The position numbers and the translations under genes are program-made. From HGM13233 sp964478515 (GTDB taxonomy: Bacteria; Bacillota; Clostridia; Oscillospirales; Ruminococcaceae), in NCBI GenBank assembly GCA_964478515.1, contig CAYZIL010000005.1, positions 12,267 through 76,266 of the forward strand: 64,000 nucleotides of DNA, read 5' to 3'. Numbering within the stretch: the first letter of the stretch is position 1; each line of letters begins with the position of its first letter. Shown here piece after piece: positions 43,768 to 52,031 of the stretch. Under the pieces are notes generated by a model. The model worked only from the letters and a program-made list of their open reading frames with translations. It did not search any database and was not told the DNA's origin.

Positions 43768-45093
43768 ATGGAAAAAATCTGCATAGTGTCGCTGGGCTGC
43801 GACAAAAACACGGTTGACGCCGAGTGCATGGCAAAACTGCTGGCGGACGCCGGCTACGAGCTGTGCGACACGCTGGCGACGGCAGACTGCGTGCTGATAA
43901 ACACCTGCGGTTTTATTGAGAGCGCCAAAAAAGAGGCGATTGATGCCATTTTTGCCGCGCTGCGCGAGCGCGACGACCCAAATACCCCGCTGCGGGCGGT
44001 GCTGGTGAGCGGCTGTCTGGTGCAGCGCTATGGCGAGGAGTTCAAAAAAGAACTGCCTGAGCTTGACGGGGCGCTGGGCCTTTGCGGCAACGCGGACATT
44101 GTCGCCGCAGTACGCGCCGCGCTTTCGGGAAAAAAGCACTTTGTCTTTGGCGAACCCGAACAGCTGTGTATCGGCGCACCGCGGCTGGTAAGCACGCCGC
44201 GCCACTTTGCCTACATAAAAATAGCCGAGGGTTGCGACAACCGCTGCACCTACTGCGCCATACCCGCCATTCGCGGCCGCTTTCGCAGCAGACCTGTCGC
44301 CGACATCGTCGCCGAGGCGCAGACGCTTGCCGACGCCGGCGTCAAAGAGCTTATTTTGATAGCCCAGGACACGACCGCTTACGGGCGGGACTTAGGCGAC
44401 GGCAGCGACCTTGCCGGACTGCTGGAAAAGCTTTGCCGCATTGAAGGAATAGTATGGCTGCGGGTCTTGTACGCATACCCTGAGCGCGTTGACGAGCGGT
44501 TGATAGATGTTATGGCGCGCGAGGAAAAAATAGTAAAATACCTTGACATTCCGCTGCAGCACATAGACGACACGGTGCTGCGCCGCATGGGCAGGCACAC
44601 AAACGGCGCCCAGATAAAACAGCTTATTGCGACGCTGCGCCGGCGCATACCCGGAATTGTGCTGCGCTCTACGTTTATTGTCGGCTTCCCCGGCGAGAGC
44701 GAGGCTCAGTTTGAGAGCCTTTATAAATTCCTTGAGCAAGTCGGGCTTGAGCGCGCCGGCTGCTTTGCCTTTTCCTGCGAGGACGGCACGCCGGCGGAAA
44801 AGCTTGACGGGCAGTTGGACGATGAAACCAAAAACCGCCGCCAGGAACAGCTTTCAATGTTGTTCGCAAAACAGCTTGACGGCCGGCTGCAGGCCTGTGT
44901 TGGCACCGCGGTGTGCGCGCTGTGCGACGGGTTTGACGCGGCGCGCGGGCTTTGGGTGCTGCGCACCGCCGCCGACGCGCCCGACGTTGACAGCGTTGTC
45001 CTGTGTGCCGGCAAGCTTGAAACAGGCCGGTTTTACAAATTGAACATTATTTCCGCCGAGGGCGGGGAACTGTTCGGCGAAATAATCGGTTGA
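43768..45093 (+). CDS. rimO: Ribosomal protein S12 methylthiotransferase
   Basis: This 441-residue radical-SAM enzyme thiomethylates Asp of S12. The N-terminal UPF0004 domain starts VSLGCDKNTVDAE, with Cys ligands in NTCGFIESAK and SGCLVQRY. The radical SAM motif is AEGCDNRCTYCAIPAIRG, and the DIPLQHIDDTVLRRMGR and TFIVGFPGE blocks fit RimO. A TRAM-like C-terminal domain follows. It sits after recX. Confidence 0.95.
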   Translation: MEKICIVSLGCDKNTVDAECMAKLLADAGYELCDTLATADCVLINTCGFIESAKKEAIDAIFAALRERDDPNTPLRAVLVSGCLVQRYGEEFKKELPELDGALGLCGNADIVAAVRAALSGKKHFVFGEPEQLCIGAPRLVSTPRHFAYIKIAEGCDNRCTYCAIPAIRGRFRSRPVADIVAEAQTLADAGVKELILIAQDTTAYGRDLGDGSDLAGLLEKLCRIEGIVWLRVLYAYPERVDERLIDVMAREEKIVKYLDIPLQHIDDTVLRRMGRHTNGAQIKQLIATLRRRIPGIVLRSTFIVGFPGESEAQFESLYKFLEQVGLERAGCFAFSCEDGTPAEKLDGQLDDETKNRRQEQLSMLFAKQLDGRLQACVGTAVCALCDGFDAARGLWVLRTAADAPDVDSVVLCAGKLETGRFYKLNIISAEGGELFGEIIG

Positions 45094-45119
45094 CAACGGT
45101 TATATATCAAGGGTAAAAT
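45090..45119 (+). promoter_or_regulatory. pgsA promoter
   Basis: TTGACA (45090-45095), an 18-base spacer and TAAAAT (45114-45119), overlapping the end of rimO. Confidence 0.55.
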
Positions 45120-45188
45120 TACTTAATAGCCTATATATAGAAAAAAGCATACGGCGCTCGCGCAGCGACGCCGAAGAGGTAGCAGAAA

Positions 45189-45758
45189 ATGAATCTTCCC
45201 AACAAGCTGACTATTATGCGGGTGTTTCTTATTCCCGTATTCATGGTTTTTCTGATGGTCGACAGTATTCCATGTAATTATCTGTTCGCGCTTATTGTAT
45301 TCGCGGCGGCGTCAATAACCGACTATTTTGACGGGCGCATTGCCCGCAGCCGCAACCTTGTTACGACTTTCGGCAAACTGATGGACCCGCTGGCCGACAA
45401 ACTGCTGGTCATCTCGGCGCTCATCGGCATGATTAAGCCGGGACTCATAAGCCCGGTGGTGACTTTTATAATAATTATGCGCGAGACGTCGGTTACGGCG
45501 CTGCGTTCTGTCGCTGCTTCTGCCGGCACCGTTATTGCCGCGAACATGTTCGGCAAAATAAAAACCGTGCTGCAGATGAGCGCGACGTGTATCTCGCTGG
45601 GAATGATGGCGATAGGAGAGATGTTCTTCGACGAGCTGTTTCTCGCCGTGGCGCGGCAGGTATCGGTCGCGTACTGGTGGGCGGTCGGCGCCTACACGCT
45701 GTTCACGCTGTTCGTCTACTTTAAGCAGAACTTTCAATTTATAGACCCGACGAAATAA
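45189..45758 (+). CDS. pgsA: CDP-diacylglycerol-glycerol-3-phosphate 3-phosphatidyltransferase
   Basis: The 189-residue membrane enzyme makes phosphatidylglycerol phosphate. It starts MNLPNKLTIMRVFLIPVF and has the complete CDP-alcohol phosphotransferase motif: DYFDGRIAR, Gly and two Asp in TFGKLMDPLADK. Four to six membrane segments are visible. cysS follows after ten bases. Confidence 0.95.
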   Translation: MNLPNKLTIMRVFLIPVFMVFLMVDSIPCNYLFALIVFAAASITDYFDGRIARSRNLVTTFGKLMDPLADKLLVISALIGMIKPGLISPVVTFIIIMRETSVTALRSVAASAGTVIAANMFGKIKTVLQMSATCISLGMMAIGEMFFDELFLAVARQVSVAYWWAVGAYTLFTLFVYFKQNFQFIDPTK

Positions 45759-45768
45759 GAGGGATACG

Positions 45769-47154
45769 ATGCAGATTTTCAACACGCTCAGCAGAACAAA
45801 AGAGACTTTCGAGCCGCTGCACGCCGGCAAGGCGGGCATATACGTCTGCGGCCCGACGGTATACAATTTTATTCATATCGGCAACGCCCGGCCCATGTGT
45901 GTGTTTGACACGCTGCGGCGCTATTTGGAGTACCGTGGCTACGAGGTCACCTACATTCAAAACTTTACCGACATTGACGACAAGCTAATTAACAAGGCGA
46001 AAAGCGAGGGAACTACGGTAAAGCAGGTCGCGGAGCGCTACATCAACGAGTACTGGACCGACGCCGACGGACTGAATATCCGCCGCGCCACGGTACATCC
46101 CAAGGCGACTGAGAATATTGACGAGATACTCAACATTGTCGACACGCTGGTCGACAACGACCACGCCTACGCCACGGCGGACGGCGACGTCTATTTCCGT
46201 GCGCGCAGCTTTGCCGAGTACGGCAAGCTGTCGCACCAGCCGCTCGATGACCTTGAGTCGGGCGCGCGCATAAGCGTCGGCGAGCAGAAGGAAGACCCGA
46301 TGGATTTTGCGCTGTGGAAAGCGGCAAAGCCGGGCGAGCCCTCTTGGGATTCGCGCTACGGCAAGGGTCGTCCGGGCTGGCACATTGAGTGCAGCGCCAT
46401 GTCGCGCCGCTACTTGGGCAAGAGCTTTGACATTCACTGCGGCGGCATTGACCTGGTATTTCCGCACCACGAAAACGAGATAGCCCAAAGCGAGTGCTGC
46501 AACGGGGTGATGTTTGCAAAATACTGGATGCACAACGCCTTTTTGAATATTGACGACCACAAGATGAGTAAGTCGGCCGGCAACTTTTTTACGGTGCGCG
46601 AAATCAGCGAGAAATACGGCTATGAGCCGATTCGCTTTTTAATGCTCAACGCCCACTACCGCAGCCCGCTCAACTATTCGACCGAAATAATTGAACAGTG
46701 CATGTCGGCGCTGGAGCGAATAAACACCTGCCGCGAGAATCTGGAATTTGCGCTGAGGTCGGGCAGCTTCGGAACGCAGACGCAACTCAGTGAGCGCGCC
46801 CAACAGCGGCGGGAACAGTTTATTGCCGCTATGGACGACGACCTGAATACTGCCGACGGCATTGCGGCGCTTTTTGAACTCGTTAAGGATATAAACACGC
46901 TCAGCGCAGACAGCTGCGAGCAGTCGCTGCGCGACGCCGAGAAAACCGTGACGGAAATTTGCGGTGTTTTGGGTATTTGTGAGCGCGCGGCGCAAAGCGA
47001 GATTCCTGCCGAGATAACGTCGCTGTGCGAGCAGCGCGCCGCCGCCCGCAAAGCGAAAGACTTCGCGCTTGCCGACAAGCTGCGCGACGAAATTGCCGCG
47101 CGCGGTTTTGTTCTGGAGGACACAGCGGCCGGAGTAAAAATCAGCTGTAAATAG
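45769..47154 (+). CDS. cysS: Cysteinyl-tRNA synthetase
   Basis: The 461-residue class I synthetase has the zinc Cys in YVCGPTVYN, the HIGH motif as HIGNARP, FHIECS-type HIECSAMS, HCGGIDLVFPHHENE and the KMSKS loop DHKMSKSAGNF. The C-terminal DALR/anticodon region is complete. Confidence 0.97.
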   Translation: MQIFNTLSRTKETFEPLHAGKAGIYVCGPTVYNFIHIGNARPMCVFDTLRRYLEYRGYEVTYIQNFTDIDDKLINKAKSEGTTVKQVAERYINEYWTDADGLNIRRATVHPKATENIDEILNIVDTLVDNDHAYATADGDVYFRARSFAEYGKLSHQPLDDLESGARISVGEQKEDPMDFALWKAAKPGEPSWDSRYGKGRPGWHIECSAMSRRYLGKSFDIHCGGIDLVFPHHENEIAQSECCNGVMFAKYWMHNAFLNIDDHKMSKSAGNFFTVREISEKYGYEPIRFLMLNAHYRSPLNYSTEIIEQCMSALERINTCRENLEFALRSGSFGTQTQLSERAQQRREQFIAAMDDDLNTADGIAALFELVKDINTLSADSCEQSLRDAEKTVTEICGVLGICERAAQSEIPAEITSLCEQRAAARKAKDFALADKLRDEIAARGFVLEDTAAGVKISCK

Positions 47155-47203
47155 CAGCGCGTTTTGACAGCAGTCGGCAAATTGTTTTGCCGATATTATG
47201 CGA

Positions 47204-47232
47204 TTGACATTTATCAGATGGACACATATAAT
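47204..47232 (+). promoter_or_regulatory. Promoter of zinc-ribbon membrane protein gene 2
   Basis: A consensus promoter: TTGACA (47204-47209), 17 bases, TATAAT (47227-47232), 40 bases before the start. Confidence 0.85.
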
Positions 47233-47271
47233 TGAATAAACGGTAAATCACTTAAATAAAGGAGAGATCTT

Positions 47272-48066
47272 ATGTTCTGCACTTCATGCGGCACAAACAA
47301 CGAAGACGGAGCGACTTTCTGCACAGGATGCGGAAAATCGCTTAGCGACGCTTCCGCAGCTACTGCTGCGCCGGTTTCGCCGGACGTCAACGCCACAACC
47401 GCTGCTTACCAGCAGCCGATGGCGGGCGCGTACCAGCAGCCGGCAGCCGGAGCGTACCAGCAGCCGGCAGCGGGCGCATATCAGCAGCAGGCCGGCTATT
47501 ACCAGCAGCCTGCCTATCCTCAGAAGAAGTCCAAGACCGGGCTGATTATCGCCATAGTTCTCGGCGGACTGGCAATTCTTGTCGGTCTTACGATTCTGAT
47601 CATTTCGCTTGTGGGCGGCGGTTCGTCCAGCAACAAGGGCTTTGACACTCCGCAGGAGGCCTCAGAGCAGATGATTCAGTGGGTCTTCGACGAGAACTGG
47701 GACGCTATCTACGACAACATGCCCGTACTGAGCGCTGACATGCTGGCGCAAATTGCCGACGGCGGCAGCTCTGTTACGAACATGGCGCAGTACAAGGTGG
47801 ACGGCTCTAACTACTTTGCCCGCTACTACGGCACAGGAAGCCAGCTGGAGACCTACACTCTGAGAGGCACCGAAAACCAGACGGGAAGCAGCCTTACAAA
47901 TATTGTCAGCAACTTTTTTGCCAACGCCGATTATCAGGTAACCGGTTTCACGACCATTACCTATGATTTCACGTATACTCAGAACGGTTCTTCCTATTCT
48001 GACTACATGAACGTCATGTGCATTCAAGTGGACGGTGGTCAGTGGTACCCCATTTGGTATAACTGA
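47272..48066 (+). CDS. Zinc-ribbon membrane protein with Gln-Pro-Ala-Gly-Tyr repeats
   Basis: The 264-residue product begins with a zinc ribbon (MFCTSCGTNN...CTGCGKSL). Next come four to five repeats of the type YQQPAAGA (residues about 44-80), then one membrane helix (TGLIIAIVLGGLAILVGLTI) and an external domain of about 150 residues ending DGGQWYPIWYN. The external domain has alternating strands and resembles the one in the next gene closely (QVTGFTTITYDFTY against QVTGLSSATYDFTF), so they are tandem paralogues. Start has AAAGGAGAG. Function unknown; envelope sensing or binding is plausible. Confidence 0.85.
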   Translation: MFCTSCGTNNEDGATFCTGCGKSLSDASAATAAPVSPDVNATTAAYQQPMAGAYQQPAAGAYQQPAAGAYQQQAGYYQQPAYPQKKSKTGLIIAIVLGGLAILVGLTILIISLVGGGSSSNKGFDTPQEASEQMIQWVFDENWDAIYDNMPVLSADMLAQIADGGSSVTNMAQYKVDGSNYFARYYGTGSQLETYTLRGTENQTGSSLTNIVSNFFANADYQVTGFTTITYDFTYTQNGSSYSDYMNVMCIQVDGGQWYPIWYN

Positions 48067-48088
48067 GAACACAGTACGCTTAAACGAC

Positions 48089-48121
48089 CTGCCGGCAGCT
48101 TATGCTGCCGGCAGATTTTTT
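48089..48121 (+). terminator. Terminator of zinc-ribbon gene 2
   Basis: CTGCCGGCAGC pairs perfectly with GCTGCCGGCAG around TTAT; ATTTTTT follows. Confidence 0.93.
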
Positions 48122-48144
48122 GTATGGCAGTGTCTAACAAGCAG

Positions 48145-48173
48145 TTGTTATTGTAAACTGTTGCTGGTATAAT
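48145..48173 (+). promoter_or_regulatory. Promoter of zinc-ribbon membrane protein gene 3
   Basis: TTGTTA (48145-48150), a 17-base spacer and TATAAT (48168-48173), 30 bases before the ATG. Confidence 0.75.
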
Positions 48174-48202
48174 ATAATAAATTGTATAATTTGGAGGTAA
48201 AA

Positions 48203-49241
48203 ATGTTTTGCAGTAAATGCGGCTATCAAAATAGTGATGAGATGGCCTTTTGTGTCAACTGCGGCAATCCGCTGAATGCGGCGGCCGCTCAGCCGACCGC
48301 ACAGCCTGTTCAGCCCGCGCAGACGACGCCTGAAATTACTTCTGACACTGACGCGCAGCCCGTACAGAGCGCCCAGCCCGTACAGAGCGCCCAGCCCGTA
48401 CAGAGCGCCCAGCCCGTACAGAGCGCCCNNNNNNNNNNNNNNNNNNNNNNNNNNNNNNNNNNNNNNNNNNNNNNNNNNNNNNNNNNNNNNNNNNNNNNNN
48501 NNNNNNNNNNNNNNNNNNNNNNNNNNNNAGCCCGTACAGAGCGCGCAGCAGCAATACGGCGCTTACCAGCAACCGCAGCAATATGCTCAGAACGGTTATT
48601 ACCAGCAGCCGGTATACCAGCAGAAGAAAAAGAACACCGGTTTGATAATAGGTTTGGTTTTGGGCGGTCTGGCCGTGCTGGCGGGCATAATTGTTTTAAT
48701 TGTTATGCTTTTCGGCGGCAAGTCCGACAATGGCAACTCTGGTGGTTCCGGCGGCACAACGCCCAACAATCCCCAGCAGCAGCAACAGCAGCAACAGCAA
48801 CAGCAGCAGGCAACCGGTTTCAGCACTGTTGAAGAGGCCGGAAGCCAGACGCTGGAATGGGTGTTTGGCGGGAACATAGACTATATGTTTGCCATAATGC
48901 CCGAGCTGAGCTCGTCAATGATCAGCACAATTTGTGACGACGATAGCATAACGACCATGTCCCAGTACAATTCCCACCTGCAAAGCTATTATTCGGGTTA
49001 TTACGGCACCGGCAATACTTTGACCAGCGCCACGCTGCGCACTGTTGAGGATACCACCGGCAGCGACTTTGATAACCTGGTTGCCGCTTACTTCTCGGGA
49101 GCAAGTTACCAGGTGACAGGCCTTTCTTCTGCAACCTATGACTTTACTTTCACTGACAGTACCGGCGCTACTTTGAGCGATTACATGGAGGTCATCTGTA
49201 TTCAAGTCGGCGGTTTGTGGTACCCGATTTGGTTTAACTGA
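48203..49241 (+). CDS. Zinc-ribbon membrane protein with PVQSAQ repeats (interrupted by assembly gap)
   Basis: ATG 48203 follows TTGGAGG. The protein starts with a zinc ribbon (MFCSKCGYQN...CVNCGNPL), then at least five PVQSAQ hexapeptides, a Gln/Tyr-rich stretch, one membrane helix (TGLIIGLVLGGLAVLAGIIVL), a Ser/Gly linker with a run of 12 Gln, and an external domain homologous to that of the upstream gene, ending GGLWYPIWFN. A 100-N gap (48429-48528) lies inside the hexapeptide repeats; the parts on each side are in different frames only because of the arbitrary gap length. Joining base 48428 to 48529 keeps both the repeat phase and the reading frame, giving 312 residues plus any missing repeats. 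It is therefore a real gene, not a frameshift. Confidence 0.85.
48356..48428 (+). repeat. 18-bp tandem repeat (PVQSAQ-coding), left side of the gap
   Basis: Four identical copies of CAGCCCGTACAGAGCGCC start at 48356, 48374, 48392 and 48410; one more copy resumes after the gap at 48529. Exact identity suggests recent expansion and explains why the assembly broke here. Confidence 0.95.
48429..48528. other. Assembly gap (100 N)
   Basis: Exactly 100 Ns, the usual placeholder for a gap of unknown size, inside an 18-bp tandem repeat. Confidence 0.99.
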
Positions 49242-49258
49242 GATTCAACGACTGACAA

Positions 49259-49296
49259 ACAGCCGCGTGCCAATTTGGCACGCGGCTGTTTTATTT
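49259..49296 (+). terminator. Terminator of zinc-ribbon gene 3
   Basis: ACAGCCGCGTGCC pairs with GGCACGCGGCTGT around AATT and TTTATTT follows. It marks the left limit of host genes before the phage-like island. Confidence 0.92.
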
Positions 49297-49459
49297 AATG
49301 CTGGGCGCGACTGTCGCGCAGTATAGCGGCGGCGGGCAAAAAAACGGTACAACCCTGCAGGGAAGGCGGAACGACGGCTGACAATAAATATCGGAAACGG
49401 CAGTGCAGTGACGTTACTTGAAATAAGCTGCGTTTAGAAAAACAGGCGCTCCGACGCTG

Positions 49460-50059
49460 TTACTCAAGCTCGCAAAGCACGCGTTTCGCCACGCCGACAA
49501 TGCGCGCGGCGCCGCTTTCAAACTCAGCCGCCGTCAGCGTCAACGGCTGGTAAGCGGGGTTTTCCGGACGCAAAAATATTTTACCGTCAGCGGCGACAAA
49601 GCGCTTGAGCGTTGCCGACTCGTCGCCGACAATGCAAGCGACAATTTGACCGCTGACGGCGGTGTCCTGTTTTTTTATCAGCACCAGCGAGCCGTCGGGA
49701 ATGCCGGCGCCGACCATGCTGTCGCCGCAGACGCGCAAATAAAAATAGTCCTTCGGGTCGCTGACGTCAGCGACAGCATAGTTTTCAATATCGTCAAAAG
49801 CGAGCAGCGGCGAGCCGGCGGCAATGCGGCCGACTATAGGCACAAGGCAGTAGGGCTCGTCGCCGTCGCACTCGCCGCCGACAAGATAGTCGACTGAGAC
49901 AGAGAAATAGCGCGCGAGCGCCAGCAATATTTCGCCCTTAGGCACAGCGCCGGCACGCCAGCGGGTTACGGAAGTGCGGCTGAGACCGACGTTTTCCGCA
50001 GCAGCGCAGGGCGACTCGCCGCGCTCGCGGCAAAGCTGCTCGTAGCGTTCAAAAAACAA
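49460..50059 (-). CDS. LexA/CI-type self-cleaving repressor
   Basis: The repressor has an XRE-type helix-turn-helix (residues about 1-55, with AENVGLSRTSVTRWRAG) and a peptidase S24 domain. The Ala-Gly cleavage site is in GRIAAGSPL, the catalytic Ser in GDSMVGAGIPDGSLVLI and the catalytic Lys in ATLKRF. I start it at the TTG at 50059, after GAGGTG, giving 199 residues; the frame is open to 50116. Such repressors cleave themselves when RecA is activated by DNA damage. It is divergent from the DUF1492-like gene, with paired dyads between, and heads the phage-like island. It is not the host LexA by context. Confidence 0.93.
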   Translation of the reverse strand: MFFERYEQLCRERGESPCAAAENVGLSRTSVTRWRAGAVPKGEILLALARYFSVSVDYLVGGECDGDEPYCLVPIVGRIAAGSPLLAFDDIENYAVADVSDPKDYFYLRVCGDSMVGAGIPDGSLVLIKKQDTAVSGQIVACIVGDESATLKRFVAADGKIFLRPENPAYQPLTLTAAEFESGAARIVGVAKRVLCELE

Positions 50060-50136
50060 AATATCACCTCGCGAAGGCGCCGGCGGCGGGTGAGCGCCGG
50101 ACAAAAATTGCGACAAATATTAGGCAGACAATTTGT

Positions 50137-50152
50137 GTAACTTTACAGTAAC
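50137..50152. promoter_or_regulatory. Repressor operator candidate O1
   Basis: GTAACTTTACAGTAAC, an imperfect 16-bp dyad (six of eight pairs), centred 30 bp (about three helical turns) from O2. It lies upstream of the rightward -35 and would cover the start region of the repressor promoter. Confidence 0.6.
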
Positions 50153-50159
50153 AAAAACA

Positions 50160-50188
50160 TTGACATGTTACTGCACAGTGACTATAAT
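50160..50188 (+). promoter_or_regulatory. Rightward promoter of the phage-like island with operator O2 in the spacer
   Basis: TTGACA (50160-50165), a 17-base spacer and TATAAT (50183-50188). The 16-bp dyad GTTACTGCACAGTGAC (50167-50182) fills the spacer almost exactly, so bound repressor would exclude RNA polymerase. It drives the DUF1492-like gene. Confidence 0.85.
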
Positions 50189-50239
50189 TGAAGTATAGCA
50201 GAGAAACAAACGTTTGTCAAACAGGGAAAGGAATGTGGC

Positions 50240-50644
50240 ATGACACAGCGTGAACTTGGACAACTGAAGTTTTTGAAAAGAGAGATAGCACAGGACAGGC
50301 AGCGGCTGCGGCACCTTAAGAGCCTGAGCGAGACGCCGACGCTTCGCTGGTCGGTGCGCACACAGGGCGGCCGGCGCAGCGACACGGTTTGCAGCAGGGC
50401 GGTGGAAATTGCCCAGCTTGAAGGTCAAATTGAGCAGAACATGAGCCGCTGTGTTGGGCAATTGCTGGCGTTACAGAGGTACATTAATGCGATTGACGAC
50501 AGCGAGCTGCGCATGGTGTTCTACCGCCGCTATGTGTGCGGCGAGAGCTGGTGCTGCGTCGCGCAAAAGTTGGGCTATGCCGACGAGCAACTGCCACGAA
50601 AAAAGCACGACCGCTGGCTGAAAAACGGCGGCAGAGTGAAATGA
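50240..50644 (+). CDS. DUF1492/ArpU-like phage transcriptional regulator
   Basis: The 134-residue basic protein has an N-terminal coiled-coil (LGQLKFLKREIAQDRQRLRHL) and a C-terminal sigma-70 region 4-like helix-turn-helix: DDSELRMVFYRRYVCGESWCCVAQKLG, split over residues 84-111, followed by a Lys/Arg-rich end. Proteins of this type (DUF1492, ArpU, RinA-like) activate late gene transcription in Gram-positive phages. It is under the repressor-controlled promoter and ends at a strong terminator, so it is probably the switch for the packaging and virion genes downstream. Confidence 0.8.
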   Translation: MTQRELGQLKFLKREIAQDRQRLRHLKSLSETPTLRWSVRTQGGRRSDTVCSRAVEIAQLEGQIEQNMSRCVGQLLALQRYINAIDDSELRMVFYRRYVCGESWCCVAQKLGYADEQLPRKKHDRWLKNGGRVK

Positions 50645-50663
50645 GTCGGGTAAAGCTCGGCGC

Positions 50664-50705
50664 AACCGACCGGCGGCCGCAATAGCGGACGCCGGTCGGT
50701 TTTTG
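50664..50705 (+). terminator. Terminator after the DUF1492-like gene
   Basis: AACCGACCGGCG pairs with CGCCGGTCGGTT around a 14-base loop; TTTTTGC follows. It isolates the regulator transcript from the rest of the island. Confidence 0.9.
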
Positions 50706-50782
50706 CTGTTTAATAAGGCTCGCCGCCGCAGTACTGAGTACAAGAGCGTCAGCGGCGCAGGTGCGCACTCAACGAAGACGGG

Positions 50783-51015
50783 GCTTGGTGCCGCGGGGCA
50801 AAGCTCAAAAGGGCGCAAGAGTTTTTCCTCTTGCCACTAAGTGTTTAATGGCGTCGGGGGAGTTTATGGTCAAACAGAACGTCAAGTTTACTGCTTAGAA
50901 AAACGTTATTCCGTTTTATTTGGCGCGATTTTCTTATTTAGCGCTTATATTCGGCTCGGGTCGTTTGTCATTTTAGGAGCGTCTTAGGGGCCGCCGGTGC
51001 TTTGTCAATATTGCG
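50783..51015. repeat. Dispersed noncoding repeat, copy C
   Basis: This diverged copy lies inside the phage-like island. It starts with a hairpin (GCTTGGTGCC against GGCAAAGC), then CTCAAAAGGGCG, CTCTTGCCACTAAGTGTTTAATGG (split) and AGAACGTC, TTAGAAAAACGTT, TTTAGCGCTTAT and GTCTTAGGGGCCGCCGGT, each matching copies A and B at the same relative place. It makes up much of the 50645-51266 gap; 50706-50782 and 51016-51266 hold nothing else I can support. Confidence 0.5.
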
Positions 51016-51266
51016 GCTGAGATTTAGAAAGCTCAATGGCTGCTCAGCGTTTCAAGACAACAGGGCAAAGTATCCGCAAATACAAACGCCGGCGGCCGTC
51101 AGAGTACAGAATAATATTGTGCTGCGACAGAGAAAAAATGCCTGGGCAAGTGACGGCGCCGGCGATTTACGGTTGCTTTTTTCATAACACAGGTCGGTTG
51201 AAAATCGACGGGTACGGTGGCGGCGATTCAGTTGCGTCGGACGCCGACAGGGAATATAATGTAATA

Positions 51267-52031
51267 ATGAATAACTTAATGACGGAATTGAAATTACAGC
51301 TCTGTCCGCAGCAACTGTCTTTGCTGCAGACTTTGGCGCAGACGCGGGATTACGCGAAGGCGAGCGAGGGCAATTTGCGGCGCAACCGCATTTACTGGAA
51401 CACGCCCACCGGCCGCAACGCGGACAAAAACCGCGGCCGCTACGAGCTTGACGAGGTTATTGCACGGGTCGGGGCGCTGCGCGCTTTTGTGCGCGAACGC
51501 TGCCGAGTGCTGCGCTTGGACCCGGCGCTGCCGCTGGCGGTGACGGTTTGCGAGATGGCCTATATTAGCCGCGCCGACGACATTACCGAGGGCGGCTCGC
51601 TGAGTGTGCTGGGCGGGCTTGCCGGCGTTGCCGGCAAGGCGACGGCGCAGCCGCGGCTGATGGCGTCATTCGGCATTTGTCAAATAAAACCCTCGACTGC
51701 CATGCAGGCGCTGGAATGGGCGCGCGGCGCGGGAATAGCGGCGCCGCAGCAGAGCAGCGACAGCAGTTATCACGACGCGCACCTGCTGGCGAGGCGGCTT
51801 GACGGCGACGACCGTTTCTGCGTGGAAATGTGCGCGCTGATATTGCTGCGCCTGCTCAGCCTAAGCGGCGCCGACAGCCGCCGTCCCGACTGGCGTGCCG
51901 CAGTAGCAGCAGCCTATGCCTATGTCAGCGGCGGCACTCCCGACGACATTGGCGCGCTTTCCACCGACGGCTATGCTTTTACTGTGGCAAGGCAGATGTA
52001 TATTGAGCGACTGCTGGCGCCGCGAAAATGA
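51267..52031 (+). CDS. Candidate lytic transglycosylase (SLT-like) of the phage-like island
   Basis: The most credible start is ATG 51267 or 51279; the frame is open to 51036 without a ribosome site. The 254-residue protein has features of the SLT lysozyme fold: a candidate catalytic Glu in AVTVCEMAYISR (about residue 102), a GLMQIMPSTA-like motif as SFGICQIKPSTAMQ (about 140) and AAVAAAYAYVSGG (about 220), which parallels the AAYNAG motif. A Tyr/Asn-rich N-terminus precedes it. In phages such enzymes cut peptidoglycan during DNA entry or lysis. Position before the terminase genes, away from the lysis cassette, is unusual. No signal peptide is seen. Family assignment is by motif only. Confidence 0.55.
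   Translation: MNNLMTELKLQLCPQQLSLLQTLAQTRDYAKASEGNLRRNRIYWNTPTGRNADKNRGRYELDEVIARVGALRAFVRERCRVLRLDPALPLAVTVCEMAYISRADDITEGGSLSVLGGLAGVAGKATAQPRLMASFGICQIKPSTAMQALEWARGAGIAAPQQSSDSSYHDAHLLARRLDGDDRFCVEMCALILLRLLSLSGADSRRPDWRAAVAAAYAYVSGGTPDDIGALSTDGYAFTVARQMYIERLLAPRK

Noticed and set aside
48356..48560. CRISPR array
   Set aside because: The 18-bp units are directly adjacent without spacers and encode a hexapeptide; no other regular spaced repeats or cas genes occur in the window.
48774..48809. CAG/CAA run as a possible phase-variable site
   Set aside because: The units are mixed CAG and CAA triplets coding for Gln, so changes would stay in frame; it can alter length but not switch the gene off.
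48203..48832. Frameshifted pseudogene in the third zinc-ribbon gene
   Set aside because: The frame change is produced by the arbitrary 100-N gap; the repeat phase shows the true sequence is in frame.
50708..51190. Small coding frames in the 50.7-51.2 kb gap
   Set aside because: None has a ribosome site or recognisable protein features, and the region aligns with noncoding repeat copies.
51036..51266. Longer form of the transglycosylase-like protein starting near 51036
   Set aside because: No ribosome site, basic low-quality sequence, and an overlap with the end region of repeat copy C; ATG 51267 or 51279 is more likely.
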